DNA of 64,000 bases from Adiantum capillus-veneris (taxonomy: Eukaryota > Streptophyta > Polypodiopsida > Polypodiales > Pteridaceae). The notes under the pieces are model-generated. The model did no database searches and was not told the DNA's origin. It saw only the letters and a program-made list of their open reading frames with translations. A program made the position numbers and the translations under genes. The number at the start of each line of letters is the position of its first letter. Positions within the stretch are counted from its first letter, which is position 1. Shown here piece by piece: positions 34,513 through 45,446 of the stretch. The DNA lies in NCBI GenBank assembly GCA_014529385.2, contig CM043962.1, positions 91,851,180 to 91,915,179 on the forward strand, written 5' to 3'.

Positions 34513-35470
34513 TGTTGACCGCTGGGTCAACAACACAAAATAACTCAAGTTTCGTACCAAAGTCTTATCTTTTGCGAGCTATGAAATGCTGCGGATTATG
34601 GCTATAAACATCATTTGTAATGAGTAGTTATTCTAGTTTCAGAAGCCGGGGTGCAATGGCACTTCCGGATTGTAAATACAAAGCCATTTGACCCTTTCAA
34701 CCCCATTTTTGGTTAAACCTAAGGTAGCCTTAGTATATAAGGTACCTAGGTCATTTTGTAAAGAGACTTTTAATCATAATCAAAACTTAGCGCTACTTGT
34801 CTACTGTGTGTGAGAGAGAAAGAGAGTGAGCGTGAGCTTCATCCTCTCGCTACGCCCGGCTCGCTCAACACATTGGAGATCCGACTGCACCATTGCGGTA
34901 GGCTCGAGGAGAGCTACGCGACAACGCCAAGCATTCCACGCGGGACGAAGCGCACACGCCGACGCATCTACGAGCTATTTGTGGCCGTAAGTGTATCAAA
35001 CGATGTCTGTTTTCTGCGTGCTAGTAGTCTATAGAATCGTGACGACATAAGCTACGCATAGGTACTCATAAATTTCAGTTTCAGGCACTTTCAAAATTCG
35101 CCTCTGTCATCCTACGCGTTTTCCGCAGATGGGTTTAGAGTGAGGGTTTTGAGTGTAGAAGCTTAGGGACAGGTGTATCCTAGTGAGGGGATGGTGTTCC
35201 TTAAGTTTCGTATGAATCTAGCATGATTAGGTGAGTTACCTTCCATATGTGTGTATGTGGCTAGGTGGTGTAGTTGAGAGCAGTGAGGTTCTTGATTGTG
35301 GTTTAGTTGGCCTTCCTGAGTGTTGTATGTGTAGGATGGCCTCAGCCTAACAAGCTTAAGAGATTTCCTCCGTGTGCCTATCGTGTCATCTGTGTCCTTG
35401 ATTGACATTATGTTGATCTAGGTAGTATTTGCATGCACTTCATGGGTGTGTGAGTCGCTCCCGTCCAACA
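34513..35470 (+). repeat. 5' LTR of the outer element
   Basis: Starts TGTTGACCGCTGGGTCAAC and ends CCGTCCAACA. A TATA-like 'agtatataaggt' lies at about 34733, followed about 60-70 bp later by the purine-rich 'gagagagaaagagagtg', consistent with a U3/R layout. Around 35107-35119 it carries TCATCCTACGCGT, a half-site of the palindrome repeated in the leader. The 3' copy at 58730 has the same features. Confidence 0.95.
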
Positions 35471-35489
35471 TTGGCGCCGCTGCCGGGGA
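35471..35489 (+). promoter_or_regulatory. Primer binding site of the outer element
   Basis: TTGGCGCCGCTGCCGGGGA directly follows the 5' LTR. It differs by one base from the tRNA-Asp-type site (TGGCGCCGTTGCCGGGGA) used by many plant non-chromovirus Gypsy elements. Confidence 0.9.
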
Positions 35490-35526
35490 CACAAGGACCT
35501 AAGTAGGTTTCCTACTAACACTCGTG

Positions 35527-36117
35527 TGATGGTTGCTTGAACACCCCATCACCTACGATGGACGTGTATTATGTATTTGGTAGAGTCAGGTATCGGGCTT
35601 GTCGGACTAATAGGAAAAGGGTAAGAGTGATCGCCGATGAGAGGCACACTCTAACTGGGACATTCAAGGGATTAGTTGGCTAAGCATGGGCGCCCAAGTG
35701 TGAACGGGGTGAGCTCATATAAAAGCCAACTAAACCTAAAATTCACTTATTCTCTCATTTGTGCAATAGAAGAGTGCTCTTGCTCCATCTCCATCTCCAT
35801 CTTCTTCTTCTTCACCTCCTCGTGTGTGTGTGTGTGTGTGTGTGTATGTGAGAGAGAGAGAGAGAGAGGGAGAGTGTGTGTGCGATCGAGCATTACGAAG
35901 GCACGACGACGGTGAAGCGGTTGAGCGCGACGTAGCCACGTCTCCTTCTTCTTCGCGGCGAGGAATCCTCCACGGCAGGAGCATAGAGCGGTGAGTGACA
36001 CACCATTGCCCTCTTTTGAGCTTATTAGTTAAGCTAGTTGTGTGCTTGGAGCCGTCTATGGCTCGCACACAGTGTTAGGCAAGGCCCTTGCTTCGACAGT
36101 GCGGCAAGGAGCGCACA
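35527..36117 (+). repeat. 5' LTR of the inner element, with internal microsatellite
   Basis: Matches 48840-49456 closely from 'acaccccatcacctacgatg' to the end GGAGCGCACA. The first about 20-30 bp do not match the start of the 3' LTR (TGTTAACCCTCACGG), so the exact 5' boundary is uncertain. A GT tract followed by a GA tract lies at 35823-35867; this compound repeat is longer in the 3' LTR. Confidence 0.85.
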
Positions 36118-36121
36118 TTTT

Positions 36122-36139
36122 TGGCGCCGTTGCCGGGGA
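36122..36139 (+). promoter_or_regulatory. Primer binding site of the inner element
   Basis: TGGCGCCGTTGCCGGGGA begins four bases after the LTR end and equals the tRNA-Asp-type primer site of plant Athila/Tat-like elements. Confidence 0.92.
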
Positions 36140-37190
36140 ATCGCCCTGCACTAAGCCCAAGAGGCACTTTGTGCTTCTCCTATGAGTTGTTTGTAGTAGG
36201 AAAGAAGAGGAAGAGGAAGAGGAAGAGGAATGAGTTGTTTTTCTGCAAGTTGTTAATTTCTGTATTGTCTGCAAGTTCTGTGATTTTTGCATAATGTTGT
36301 GTTTTCTGTTTGCACACAGTCTTTGCAAAATTAGTAGTCGTTAGCTTGTTTGCAGTGAATGAATAAGTAGGAAGGCAGTTAGCAATTTCTGTTGCACACA
36401 GTCTGTACACAGTTTTCTGTCAAGGTTTGCCTGCACACAGTCTTTGCACAGCAAGGTAGCAAGAGAGGAAGTAGGTGGACAGTTAGCTCACTGTCAGTAA
36501 GCAGTTAACAGATTAGTTAGTAGATTAGTTAGTGGTTAGCAGCACTGTTAGTAAGTAGATAAGGTAGTGAGCTGTCTGTGAGTTGTGAGCTGTTGACTGG
36601 GAGATTAGGTAGGTGACAGTGTGTGTGGCCAAGAAAGGGTCACCAAAACCGCACGGGATCGTCGCCCAAAAAATAATAATAAAAATTTAAAAAAATTGAA
36701 AGCCGAAAATATTAAGCGTGAGTGACTGGGGGGCCACACTAAAATTTTGATCGGGATCGTGAAGCCCAAGCCCAGGCCTCAGTCCTCAGTCTTATGATAT
36801 ATACTAGACTCACTCTTATATATATACCCTACCCCCTCAAGAGGGAATGAGAGCATGTGGGGCAAGTCCTCCACTCTCCTCCCTTCTCTTCCCACTTGCA
36901 CCCTTAGACTTTCTAATTTGGGCCTAGTTCCCTACTAGAAATTGACGGTTTTAGGGATTTCGAGGGCATAAAGTGACCAAACGGAGGGCTGTAAAGCACG
37001 GCACGTCCCTCTGACCGAGACGCTCGTTTTGAGCTATCATAGGTTCTATTTTATAGCTGGGTCAGAAAAAAAGGACCAAAAAATCAAAAAATAAATAAAT
37101 AAGAAAAGACTTGGGTTGCAAAACACCCAAAATTACTAGGTGAGCAGCCTTCACGGGCCCTCACTGACACTTCTAGGGGATCCAAGTCAT
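36140..37190 (+). other. Leader of the inner element
   Basis: About 1 kb without a coding frame. It contains short repeats of 'gcacacagtct' (about 36313, 36394, 36433) and a run of related TTAGTAAG/AGATTAG units (about 36480-36570). A TATA-like CTTATATATATAC lies at about 36817 and is conserved in the minus-strand copy at about 15950. Confidence 0.6.
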
Positions 37191-39677
37191 ATGAACCTAC
37201 GCTCTGGACGAGTGTTAGAGCACGAGCATATTGGTAGTGCCTCCATTTACGCGGGCACCCATTATTCCTCCACCCTAGGTTCTGGACCTTCGGCAGGTAC
37301 TCAAGGTAGCGCGACCCAAGATCCTCATATCACGTCTAGTGATTCTTCCTCTGACTACGAAGTCATGGAGGGGTATCCTACACCAAACCCTGATAGTTCA
37401 AGTCAAGACATGCATGCCATGGGCCCACGGCCCGGGTCCAGCGTGTTTAGCCGCTTAAAAGAGACCCTTAGTAGAGCTACTCGCTCCGAACATGCGGTTA
37501 ATGAAATAAATGAAGGGAGTGGGGAAGTAAATTCGTCATTCATGCCTAAAATAGACCCTATGCTTCTTGAGAGTGTGCATGTGAATGTTCCATCCACTGC
37601 ACCTCCTTATCCTTTAGGACTATCTCCCTCTGAGGTTCTACTACCCGATGGTAGGAGTCTTGCCGAAGTACAAGAGATCGAACGCTATATGCAAGCAACA
37701 AGGGAGAGGGAAATTGAGAACCTACGAAGGCTAGAACAAAGTCGAACCCTGAAAGCAAAGGCTCCTATGACAACAATCATGCCAGCCTAGCAACCGAGTG
37801 CTCCCAAGGTAGCAGTCACAGAGGGGCAAGCGATGGGGAGCAATAATGCTTCCACCTTGAGGGAAACCTCCAGCACGCCAGACCTAGATGGGATATTCCT
37901 AAACGAAAATTGAGAGTATGACCTATAAGCAGAAGCTTTAACTGATCGGTACACAGGACACACCTATCATGTGGGTTGGTTAGATGTTATACAATCCACA
38001 TCGGGTGCTACTAGCATAGATGAGCAACAACAGAAAGTCTGTGATGTCCTCCATAGGATTGTCGAGTTAGAAAGACAGAACACAGGGATCAACATGCCTT
38101 CAACATGCCTAATGAGATTCTTGGATACGGGAAAGGCCAACCAACCAACCCTGTCACAAATGGAGACTCCCTCAATGAGCCCGATTGATCCTCCATATGT
38201 TGTTTCGCCAAGAGCCTCAGTACAATCTGAGCCCACAAGTGGCAGCTTTACCTTCCCAGATCTAGCTCATCTTTCTCTTAATGACACGACGGCTCCCATG
38301 CATATCCCAGTGGTGAGCATGACAAGAAGTACACTATGGAGTTTATTTGTTAACACTGCGTCGATGCCTAGTAGCACAATGCCCCCAACTATACCTACAT
38401 GTATGTATCAATCATGTGCACCTGTCGTACCTCAGCCTCATGTAGCTCCTACACCTTCGATTATTCCAAGAGCTTACAATCCACAATGGAATTATCCAAG
38501 CTCTTATACAAGTGGAGCCATGCCATTTAATAATAACATGCCATATCAGGTACCCCCTATGCTTAGGGCCACGCCTGTAAACTTTGGACCACCGTCTGGT
38601 ACACCACCATACGAAATTTGGGACCCAAGAGCCGCGCGTATGCCAAGGCCAAGGCCAACTCCCATCTCACATGTGGTTCCAGGAGCACATACACCCATTA
38701 TACCTGCTCAAATAGGAGATTTGGCAGCATTTGCTCAAACTATCAGTCGCTCTATTGCGGAAAACATGCGTAGTGCACCTGATAGAGAGCCTAGGAGCAA
38801 GGCAGTTCAAGTAGCTAAGCTCACACAGAAATTCAGTGGAGACGGAGATGCTAGAAAGCCTATGGAAGTCTTTGAACATGTGTGCGATTCCTTGGAAGAG
38901 CACAATGAGCTACATAAGTGTAAGGTTTTGAGTTTGACCCTAAGCGGAAAGGCTGGAGATTGGCATAGAACCTTAAGAGTAGAAGAGAAAACGATCTACT
39001 CTACTCTTAGGAGACTGTTCTTAAAAGAATACATACGAGAGGGAGTACTTTGGGGTGTGGCCTCTCAGCTCCAGAAAGCCCAACGAGAAGAAGGTGAATC
39101 CGTGAGAGACTTCATTAGTCGCCTAAAGAATTTGAATTCTCGATGCAATCCAAACGAGCGATTCAACAACAACCAATTGCTCGATAGATTCATTAGGGGA
39201 CTACGACATGAAAGTATTTATAATGGCCTAGTCATTAGAGGTATCACTACTTGGGAAGCAGTCACTATGAATGCAATCCAATTGGAGGATAATTTAATGA
39301 TTGCAGGAGAAAGACTGTCTGCCGAGCCGAAGTCTAGTAGCTCGCAAGCATCAGGGCATGAGCCAATGAAGATAAAGCCAATCGTGAAAGAGCAAACGAT
39401 ATCTGAGATGACTTTGGCAGATCTCACAAAGGCCATCCAAGAAAGCCTTAGGGGTAATCGTGCTCCACAAAACACTCATATGTATCCAAGAAGGGAGCAA
39501 CAATGGTGCTCAATTTGCTTGGGCCCACATACTACAAGTGAATGCCCTACTTTCAGAGTAAAGTTTAACGGGACTTGTAACGCGTGTGGTAGGTATGGCC
39601 ATCAAGTGAAGGATTGCCTAATGCTTAAACGCATCATGGAAAATAGACCACCTATAGCTTGGGCAGACTCACCTTGA
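37191..39677 (+). pseudogene. Gag of the inner element, with two zinc knuckles
   Basis: The first ATG in the conserved frame is at 37191 (MNLRSGRVLEHEHIGSAS). The frame is the same throughout, with TAG at 37788, TGA and TAA near 37912-37928, and TGA at 39675. The N-terminal part is Ser/Pro-rich and disordered-looking. The capsid (Retrotrans_gag) region lies at about 38810-39300 with VAKLTQKFSGDGDARKPMEV, LSLTLSGKAGDWHRTL and RDFISRLKNLNSRCNPNER. Two knuckles follow: CSICLGPHTTSEC (one residue shorter than CCHC consensus) and CNACGRYGHQVKDC (canonical). Gag assembles particles and binds element RNA. Confidence 0.88.
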
Positions 39678-41822
39678 GTTCCTGCATTGATGCCTACCCC
39701 ACCCATGGAGCAATAGTTGCCATTACAACACATGGTCCCTAGAACCCAAAATGTGGTCCAAACCACACCGTTGCCACCTCCAGTGCTAGGACCGCAACCC
39801 CCTCATCCAAGAGTTACACCTATGAACTAAATAGGTTGCGAGTCATCTACTACTTATGTAGATTGCGAAGAGGACATAGACTCTAGTATCACCTATGGAG
39901 TCGACATGCTTGAGGAGTGTCCCATGTACTATATGGAAGACTATTGGGGACAAATCAAACCGGTATATCAAGCTACTGCGCTAGCAGCAAGAGGCCAAAA
40001 CATTAATAGTTTTGCCAGGAGACCACCTCTTCAGTGCTACGAATGTGGTGGACCACATCGAGTAGCTGAGTGCCCCATTAGAATACAAAAGAATGCCGCA
40101 CTAATGCAAACAAGTCAAGGGAGTGCATTGGCAATGCCAATACTCACTTGTAATCGTTGTGGCATAGATCATTTGATCGCACAGTGTCCTAACAATCCAA
40201 ACGCACCGAAAATTGCACCATTGAACATAATAGAGATTGTTGATGGGACACCACCAACTATAAACATAGCACCAGTGAATGCACTCACACGGTCGATGCT
40301 CCAAAAGCAAAATTACATCCTCGAAGAGAGAGATGCTGCATCCATTGGCCGAGCGAGAAAGAAGAAAACACGAAGAAAGAAATCCCTTAATGCTTCTAGC
40401 TCAAAACCTAGTTCAAAGACTAACATAGGGACAGGAGAGGATCCCGTGTATATGAATGACCTTGAGGATGACTCAGATTCGATAGAGACCACGGAGACCA
40501 AAACTGTTACTACAAAGGAAAAAGCCAGTGAGGAGGATCACGAGAGGGAATTACGACGAACACCAAAAGAGTATTCAAAGTTAAACTACCCAGTTGCGAA
40601 CCCCCAAGATAAGCCACGAGAGACAAAAAATGAGGATTGCAAGAGAAAGATTGGAACCTATCCAAACCCAACAGTGGAAATTGAACGAGTTCAACAACTG
40701 AAGGGTTTGGTGGAAGAAACTCAACGAACATTAGAACCTGAACCCAAACACATCCAGATGTCGGACACAGTGTTTCCCACACAAGTTCAACCTCACAAGA
40801 ACTACAGGCCGTTAGCTATACCCGGTATCATTCGGGAAGAGAGTGAGGGTAGGACATCTGAAAGTGGACACACACCTTTCCTACTAGAGAGAATGTTTGG
40901 TGAGGGAATACCCGACCCCCTAGAGGAAGTGGAGATTCCATCTTCACCATTCTTTTGTCAGGGTCCTACGTCCCACAAGATGCCATTAAATGTTGCCAAA
41001 TTGATGGATTTCATGTCTTCAGAAGTTAGAACCACCATCATGTCCAAACTATATAAAGACCCCGAGCTAGTCTCAGCTCTTCGAGCCTTCCTCAATGGAG
41101 AATTACAGACCGGATTACCACCATTTGCACATATGAACAAACCTGACTCGGTAATGAATGATGAGGAACATTTAGCACCACCATCTGACCTAGCGGGACA
41201 TGAATCTGTAATTGAAGTACCTGTTAACAAGTTGGGGCAATACTTTGAAGGTGATGAATCTAACGCTACTCTACCAATCACTACTAAAGGATTAACTGTA
41301 AAGGGGGTCCTTGACGGTGGTGCGGGAGTCAGCATGGTGACAAAGAGTTGTTGGGAGTCTATGGGGCGACCTCACCTTGAAGCCACAAGCGTAGTGGTAA
41401 AAATGGCTAATGGATCTATTGTTACACCTATTGGAATGCTAAAGGATCTCAGAATCAAGGTCTTGGGACACAAGGTAAGGCAAACTTTCATTGTTATGGA
41501 TTTTTCCAAGCATCCTATGTCATTTGAGATGATCTTAGGGCGTCCATTCATGAGGGAAGCAAAAATGGTGCATGACTGGTCCAAAAACCACGTCTACTTA
41601 CAGTTCCAAGACTCTGTCATTCGAGTTGATCTTTTAAGTGGTCGAACGCATCCTCTAGGAAATAAATTCATCAATGATAATCGATCAGACACAACAATTC
41701 ACTCAGCTCCATTACAGTATTGTTACACGTGTAACGAAGACACGGAGTTCGGAAGAACTCTCCTTATATGGATATCCTACCCGGAATGGCTGAGTCAGAC
41801 AATGTCGATTGGGTACACCTAG
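39678..41822 (+). pseudogene. Extra zinc knuckles and first protease of the inner element
   Basis: The Gag frame continues after stops near 39714 and 39828. From 39906 it is open for 638 codons. Two more Cys/His clusters appear at the start (CYECGGPHRVAEC and CNRCGIDHLIAQC). A basic/acidic linker follows, then the retropepsin domain: TVKGVLDGGAGVSMVTKSCW near 41297-41356 and FEMILGRPFM near 41525. The active-site triplet is Asp-Gly-Gly where Asp-Ser/Thr-Gly is usual; the equivalent domain of the outer element is DSG. The frame ends at 41822 because of a one-base deletion near 41748; the true reading continues in the next feature. Confidence 0.88.
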
Positions 41823-42772
41823 CGGCAACTATAGATATGTGGGGAGCTAGAGGAACAACCTGGGTAACACCAGATGGGGAAGAGATACCACACATTGCAC
41901 CAGTAAACATGTTAGGTGTACCGCATGTAACATCCGATGATAAGAAAGAGGCACACCTACCTGAGAGTGGAACTGATGATTCCTCAAAGGCTTCAGGCCA
42001 ATACACATCGGAAACGGAATCTCAGGAAGAAATGGATTCAGAACCTGAGGAAACATCGAGTGAGCCAAGTATAGAAACTGGACACTCAAGGTCTAGTACG
42101 ACCATCTATGGTAATTTATATAATAGTGAAGAAGATACAAGCGAAGACCTATCAGGCGAGTCGAGTTCAAACATTTACCAAAATCAAAACCTTAACAAGA
42201 AACAAAGGTCATATAAGAGACGACGATATCGAGCAAATGTGAGAGCTAGGATAAACAAGGAAAGATCTACTACATAATGGCTTAGCTATCTAGGGGCATG
42301 TGATGCTCATCGAAAGCTAGTAGACAATTGGGGTGAACATCTCCAGAGTGTCATGTGGTGCAGCCTGCGACCCATTGACCTCGCTCAATTGGAGGTTACA
42401 AAGCCGAAATTGAGTCGAACTATAAGAAGACGTCAAAACCGAGAGTTAGCACAACAACAAAAGGAGGCAGAACTAAAAGAAAGGTCTCCGTCAGGACAAG
42501 AGCCTGTTGACTTACATACGGCTCCTGAACATTTTAAATCTTATACCACGGGGGAGCGAAAGGTTGTGTATGCCAAGGCCCAATGAATACCTACCAATGA
42601 AAGCAGTGGAGTCTATGATGGTCCAGCGGTAGTTAAAGAGATAGAATTAGCAGAACCATGTGAGGAGTCTAAACCAGTCTTTATTGCTCAAGACCTTACC
42701 GAAACTGAAGAGGCTGTACTTAAGGAGCTCCTCAAGGAATACAAGGATATCTTTGCTTGGACATATCATGAC
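41768..42772 (+). pseudogene. Acidic spacer between protease and RT
   Basis: After the frameshift the polyprotein reads MAESDNVDWVHLAATIDMWG, then a Glu/Ser-rich acidic segment to 42230, then a basic cluster. It is interrupted by TAA at 42275 and TGA at 42585 and remains in one frame into RT at 42773. Comparison with the minus-strand relative at 14164-13580 shows the same order. No known domain; probably a flexible linker. Confidence 0.75.
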
Positions 42773-44224
42773 ATGAAGGGCGTTCCACCTTCTGTGGTGC
42801 AACATACAATTCCCATGATCAACACTGCTAAACCCGTCCAGCAACGACCCTATCCAATGAATCCTAAGTACGCCAAAATTGTACAAGAGGAGATTGAAAA
42901 ACTTATCCAATGTGGATTCATATACCCTATTGAGCACTCAGAATGGGTTTCTCCAATAGTCATTGTGCCAAAAAAGAATGGGAAACTAAGAGTGTGCGTG
43001 GACCTCAAGAAAGTTAATGCAGCCACTAAGAGAGATCATTATCCCTTGCCATATTCAGAACATGTGCTTGAAAGAGTTGCGGGCAAGGAAGCTTATAGCT
43101 TTTTAGATGGATACTCTGGTTACAATCAAATCACAATTGCATTAGAGGACCAAGCTAAAATTGCTTTTATCACAGAGTTTGGAGTGTTTGCATTTCGTGT
43201 TATGGCTTTTGGCTTAACAAATGCCCCTGCTACATTCCAACGATTAATAAACATTGCGTTTAAAGAATTTCTAAGGGAGTTTTGTGAAGCTTTCCTAGAC
43301 GACCTTTGTGTTTATTCTTCTTGGGAGAAGCATTTGTTATATCTACGAAAAATATTTGAAAGGTGCAGATTTTATCGCATCTCATTGAACCCTTTCAAAT
43401 GCCAATTTTAGATTAAGCATGGAGTCATTCTAGGGCATATAGTGTCCAAGAACGGGATATCCACAGATGAGAGTAAGATTAAAGCCATTGCCGATTTGCC
43501 ACCACCTACGAACTATAAAGGAGTTCAAAGATTTATGGGCCATGTTGGTTATTATCGAAGATTTATTTTAAACTTTGCCGAGATAGCGCGTCCATTATAC
43601 AAGCTTCTTATCAAGTTTCACTGGACAGAAGAATGTCATCAATCTTATGAGTTATTAAAGAAGGCCCTAACAAGTGCTCCAATCCTGCGAACACCTGATT
43701 GGAATGTACCCTTTCATGTGCATATTGATGCATCAAATTTTGCTATTGGGTGTGTTCTAACTCAACCAGAAGAACATAAATTGGACTACCCTATTAGCTT
43801 TGTAAGTCGCCAATTAAATGATGTCGAGATGAACTACACTACTACAGAGCGCGAAGGTCTAGCCATGATTTACACAGTAAAGAAATTTCGCTATTACCTT
43901 CTTGCTACCAAGTTTGTGTTTTATGTTGATCATCAAGCATTGCTATATTTGGTAAACAAGCCGTGTTCCACAGGTCGAATTACACGATGGTTGTTAATTC
44001 TTCTTGAGTTTGACTTCACCGTTGTTGTGAGGCCTGGGAGGAAACATGTCATGGCAGATCATTTATCTCGTATCCCTAATGGCGAAGCTCCTACGGGGGT
44101 TGATGATGAATTGCCTGATACTCCTTTGTTCATTGGTGAGACAATGCCTGAATGGAGTGAAAAGATTGTTAACTTCTTAGTTAATGGTTTTCCACCCAAA
44201 GAACTACGAAAAGATATAGCTTGA
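42773..44224 (+). pseudogene. Reverse transcriptase and RNase H of the inner element
   Basis: A single frame with one TAG at 43409. RT motifs: EEIEKLIQCGFIYPIEHSEW, SPIVIVPKKNGKLRVCVDLK, YSFLDGYSGYNQITI, FGLTNAPATFQRLIN and the catalytic AFLDDLCVYS (F-L-D-D intact, about 43297). After the TAG: VILGHIVSKNG and VGYYRRFILNFAEIA. RNase H: VHIDASNFAIGCVL, TTTEREGLAMIYTVKKFRYY and VDHQALLYLV, ending ADHLSRI. The frame ends at TGA 44222. RT copies element RNA and RNase H removes it. Catalytic residues appear intact; the stop is the main defect. Confidence 0.93.
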
Positions 44225-45446
44225 AAATTAATCAAGGAATGCAAACCCTATTGCTTACTGGCTGGAACTCTCTATAAGAGAGGAAAAGATGATGTTCTTA
44301 GACGCTGTGCCCGCGAGGATGAGTATTTATATATTCTACAAGAGGCACACATGGGCGTAGCTGGTGGTCACTTTTCAGGAAACTTGACTGCCCGAAAGAT
44401 CTTACAGTCAGGCTATTGGTGGCCCACTCTGTTTAAGGATGCATCACTTTTTGCAAAGGGATGTGATGAATGCCAACGCTTCAAGAAGCCACAAAGAAGT
44501 GATAGGATGCCTCTACATCCCATCAAGGTAACCCAACCATTTGAAAAGTGGGGCTTAGACTTTGTAGGACCGATTAGTCCGGCTACACGTAACACGCAAT
44601 CACGATATATCATTGTCGCTACCGACTATGTAACCAAATGGGCTGAACCAAAACCAACACGAAAGGCGGATCCAAAAACAACAGCTAAGTTCCTCTTTGA
44701 GAACATTATCACACGTTTTGGATGCCCCTTTAAGCTGAGAGTACCAACAAAACTCTCATCTCCATCTTGACAAAGACAGTCGAGGCTCATCGCACTGATT
44801 GGGACCTAAAGCTCACATCAGCTTTATGGGCTTATCGTACTGCGTATAAAGTTGCTATTAATTGCACACCGTTTAAGATGGTGTATGGCCAAGAAGCAGT
44901 TATGCCATGGGAGTTTGTCATTCCTAGTCTTCGAGTAGCTTCTCAAGAAGGTTGGGATGGTAACCCCTTAGTGGAGCGATTATATATCCTGGAAAGGCTA
45001 GATGAAGAGAGGCAATTAGCTGTGCGAAATGCTCTAGTGGAGAAGGATAGGAGAAAGAAGTGGTTTGATAGCCATTTAAAGGATAAAGACATCAAGGATG
45101 GTGATAAAGTTCTTATGTACGGGGTACGTAATGAAAAGAAGAAATTGAAATACGCTGGTAAGGGACCATATCGAGTGTGTGAAATTACCCCGCAAGGTTG
45201 GTGATAAAGTTCTTATGTACGGGGTACGTAATGAAAAGAAGAAATTGAAATACGCTGGTAAGGGACCATATCGAGTGTGTGAAATTACCCCGCAAGGTAC
45301 CATTCGTGTGGAGACTCTAAATGGAGTTGAAACCATTGGATTCCTTAATGGGAGTAAATTCAAAAGATATTATGATCCTCTAAGCCAGGAAGAGTTGCAA
45401 GCCATCCATCAAAAGAAGGCTGCCAAGGAACAAGCAGAGCTTTAAA
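44225..45446 (+). pseudogene. Integrase of the inner element with core deletion
   Basis: The HHCC zinc-binding domain is present (EAHMGVAGGHFSGNL, then GCDECQRFKK). The first catalytic Asp is in KWGLDFVGPI. After RFGCPFKL (about 44740) the sequence jumps to STNKTLISILTKTVEAHRTD, so the segment holding the second Asp and the Glu is deleted and the frame shifts. The C-terminal part (YRTAYKVAINCTPFKMVYG; KWFDSHLKDKDIKDGDKVL; GKGPYRVCEITPQG) is present. A 100-bp exact tandem duplication at 45099-45298 shifts the frame again. A TAA at 45443 follows. Without a complete DDE triad it cannot catalyse integration. Confidence 0.92.
45099..45298. repeat. Exact 100-bp tandem duplication
   Basis: The segment 45099-45198 is repeated without change at 45199-45298. 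It encodes the integrase C-terminal GKGPYRV motif twice, and since 100 is not a multiple of three it puts the downstream part out of frame with integrase. Perfect identity indicates a recent event. Confidence 0.97.

Noticed and set aside
41735-41822. Overlap of two ORFs in a -1 relation in the inner element, also seen in the minus-strand copy, suggesting programmed frameshifting
   Set aside because: Aligning the two copies shows that each has its own one-base deletion at a different place (near 41748 here; about 30 bp further upstream, near 14227, in the minus copy). The ancestral frame was continuous, and no slippery heptamer is present.
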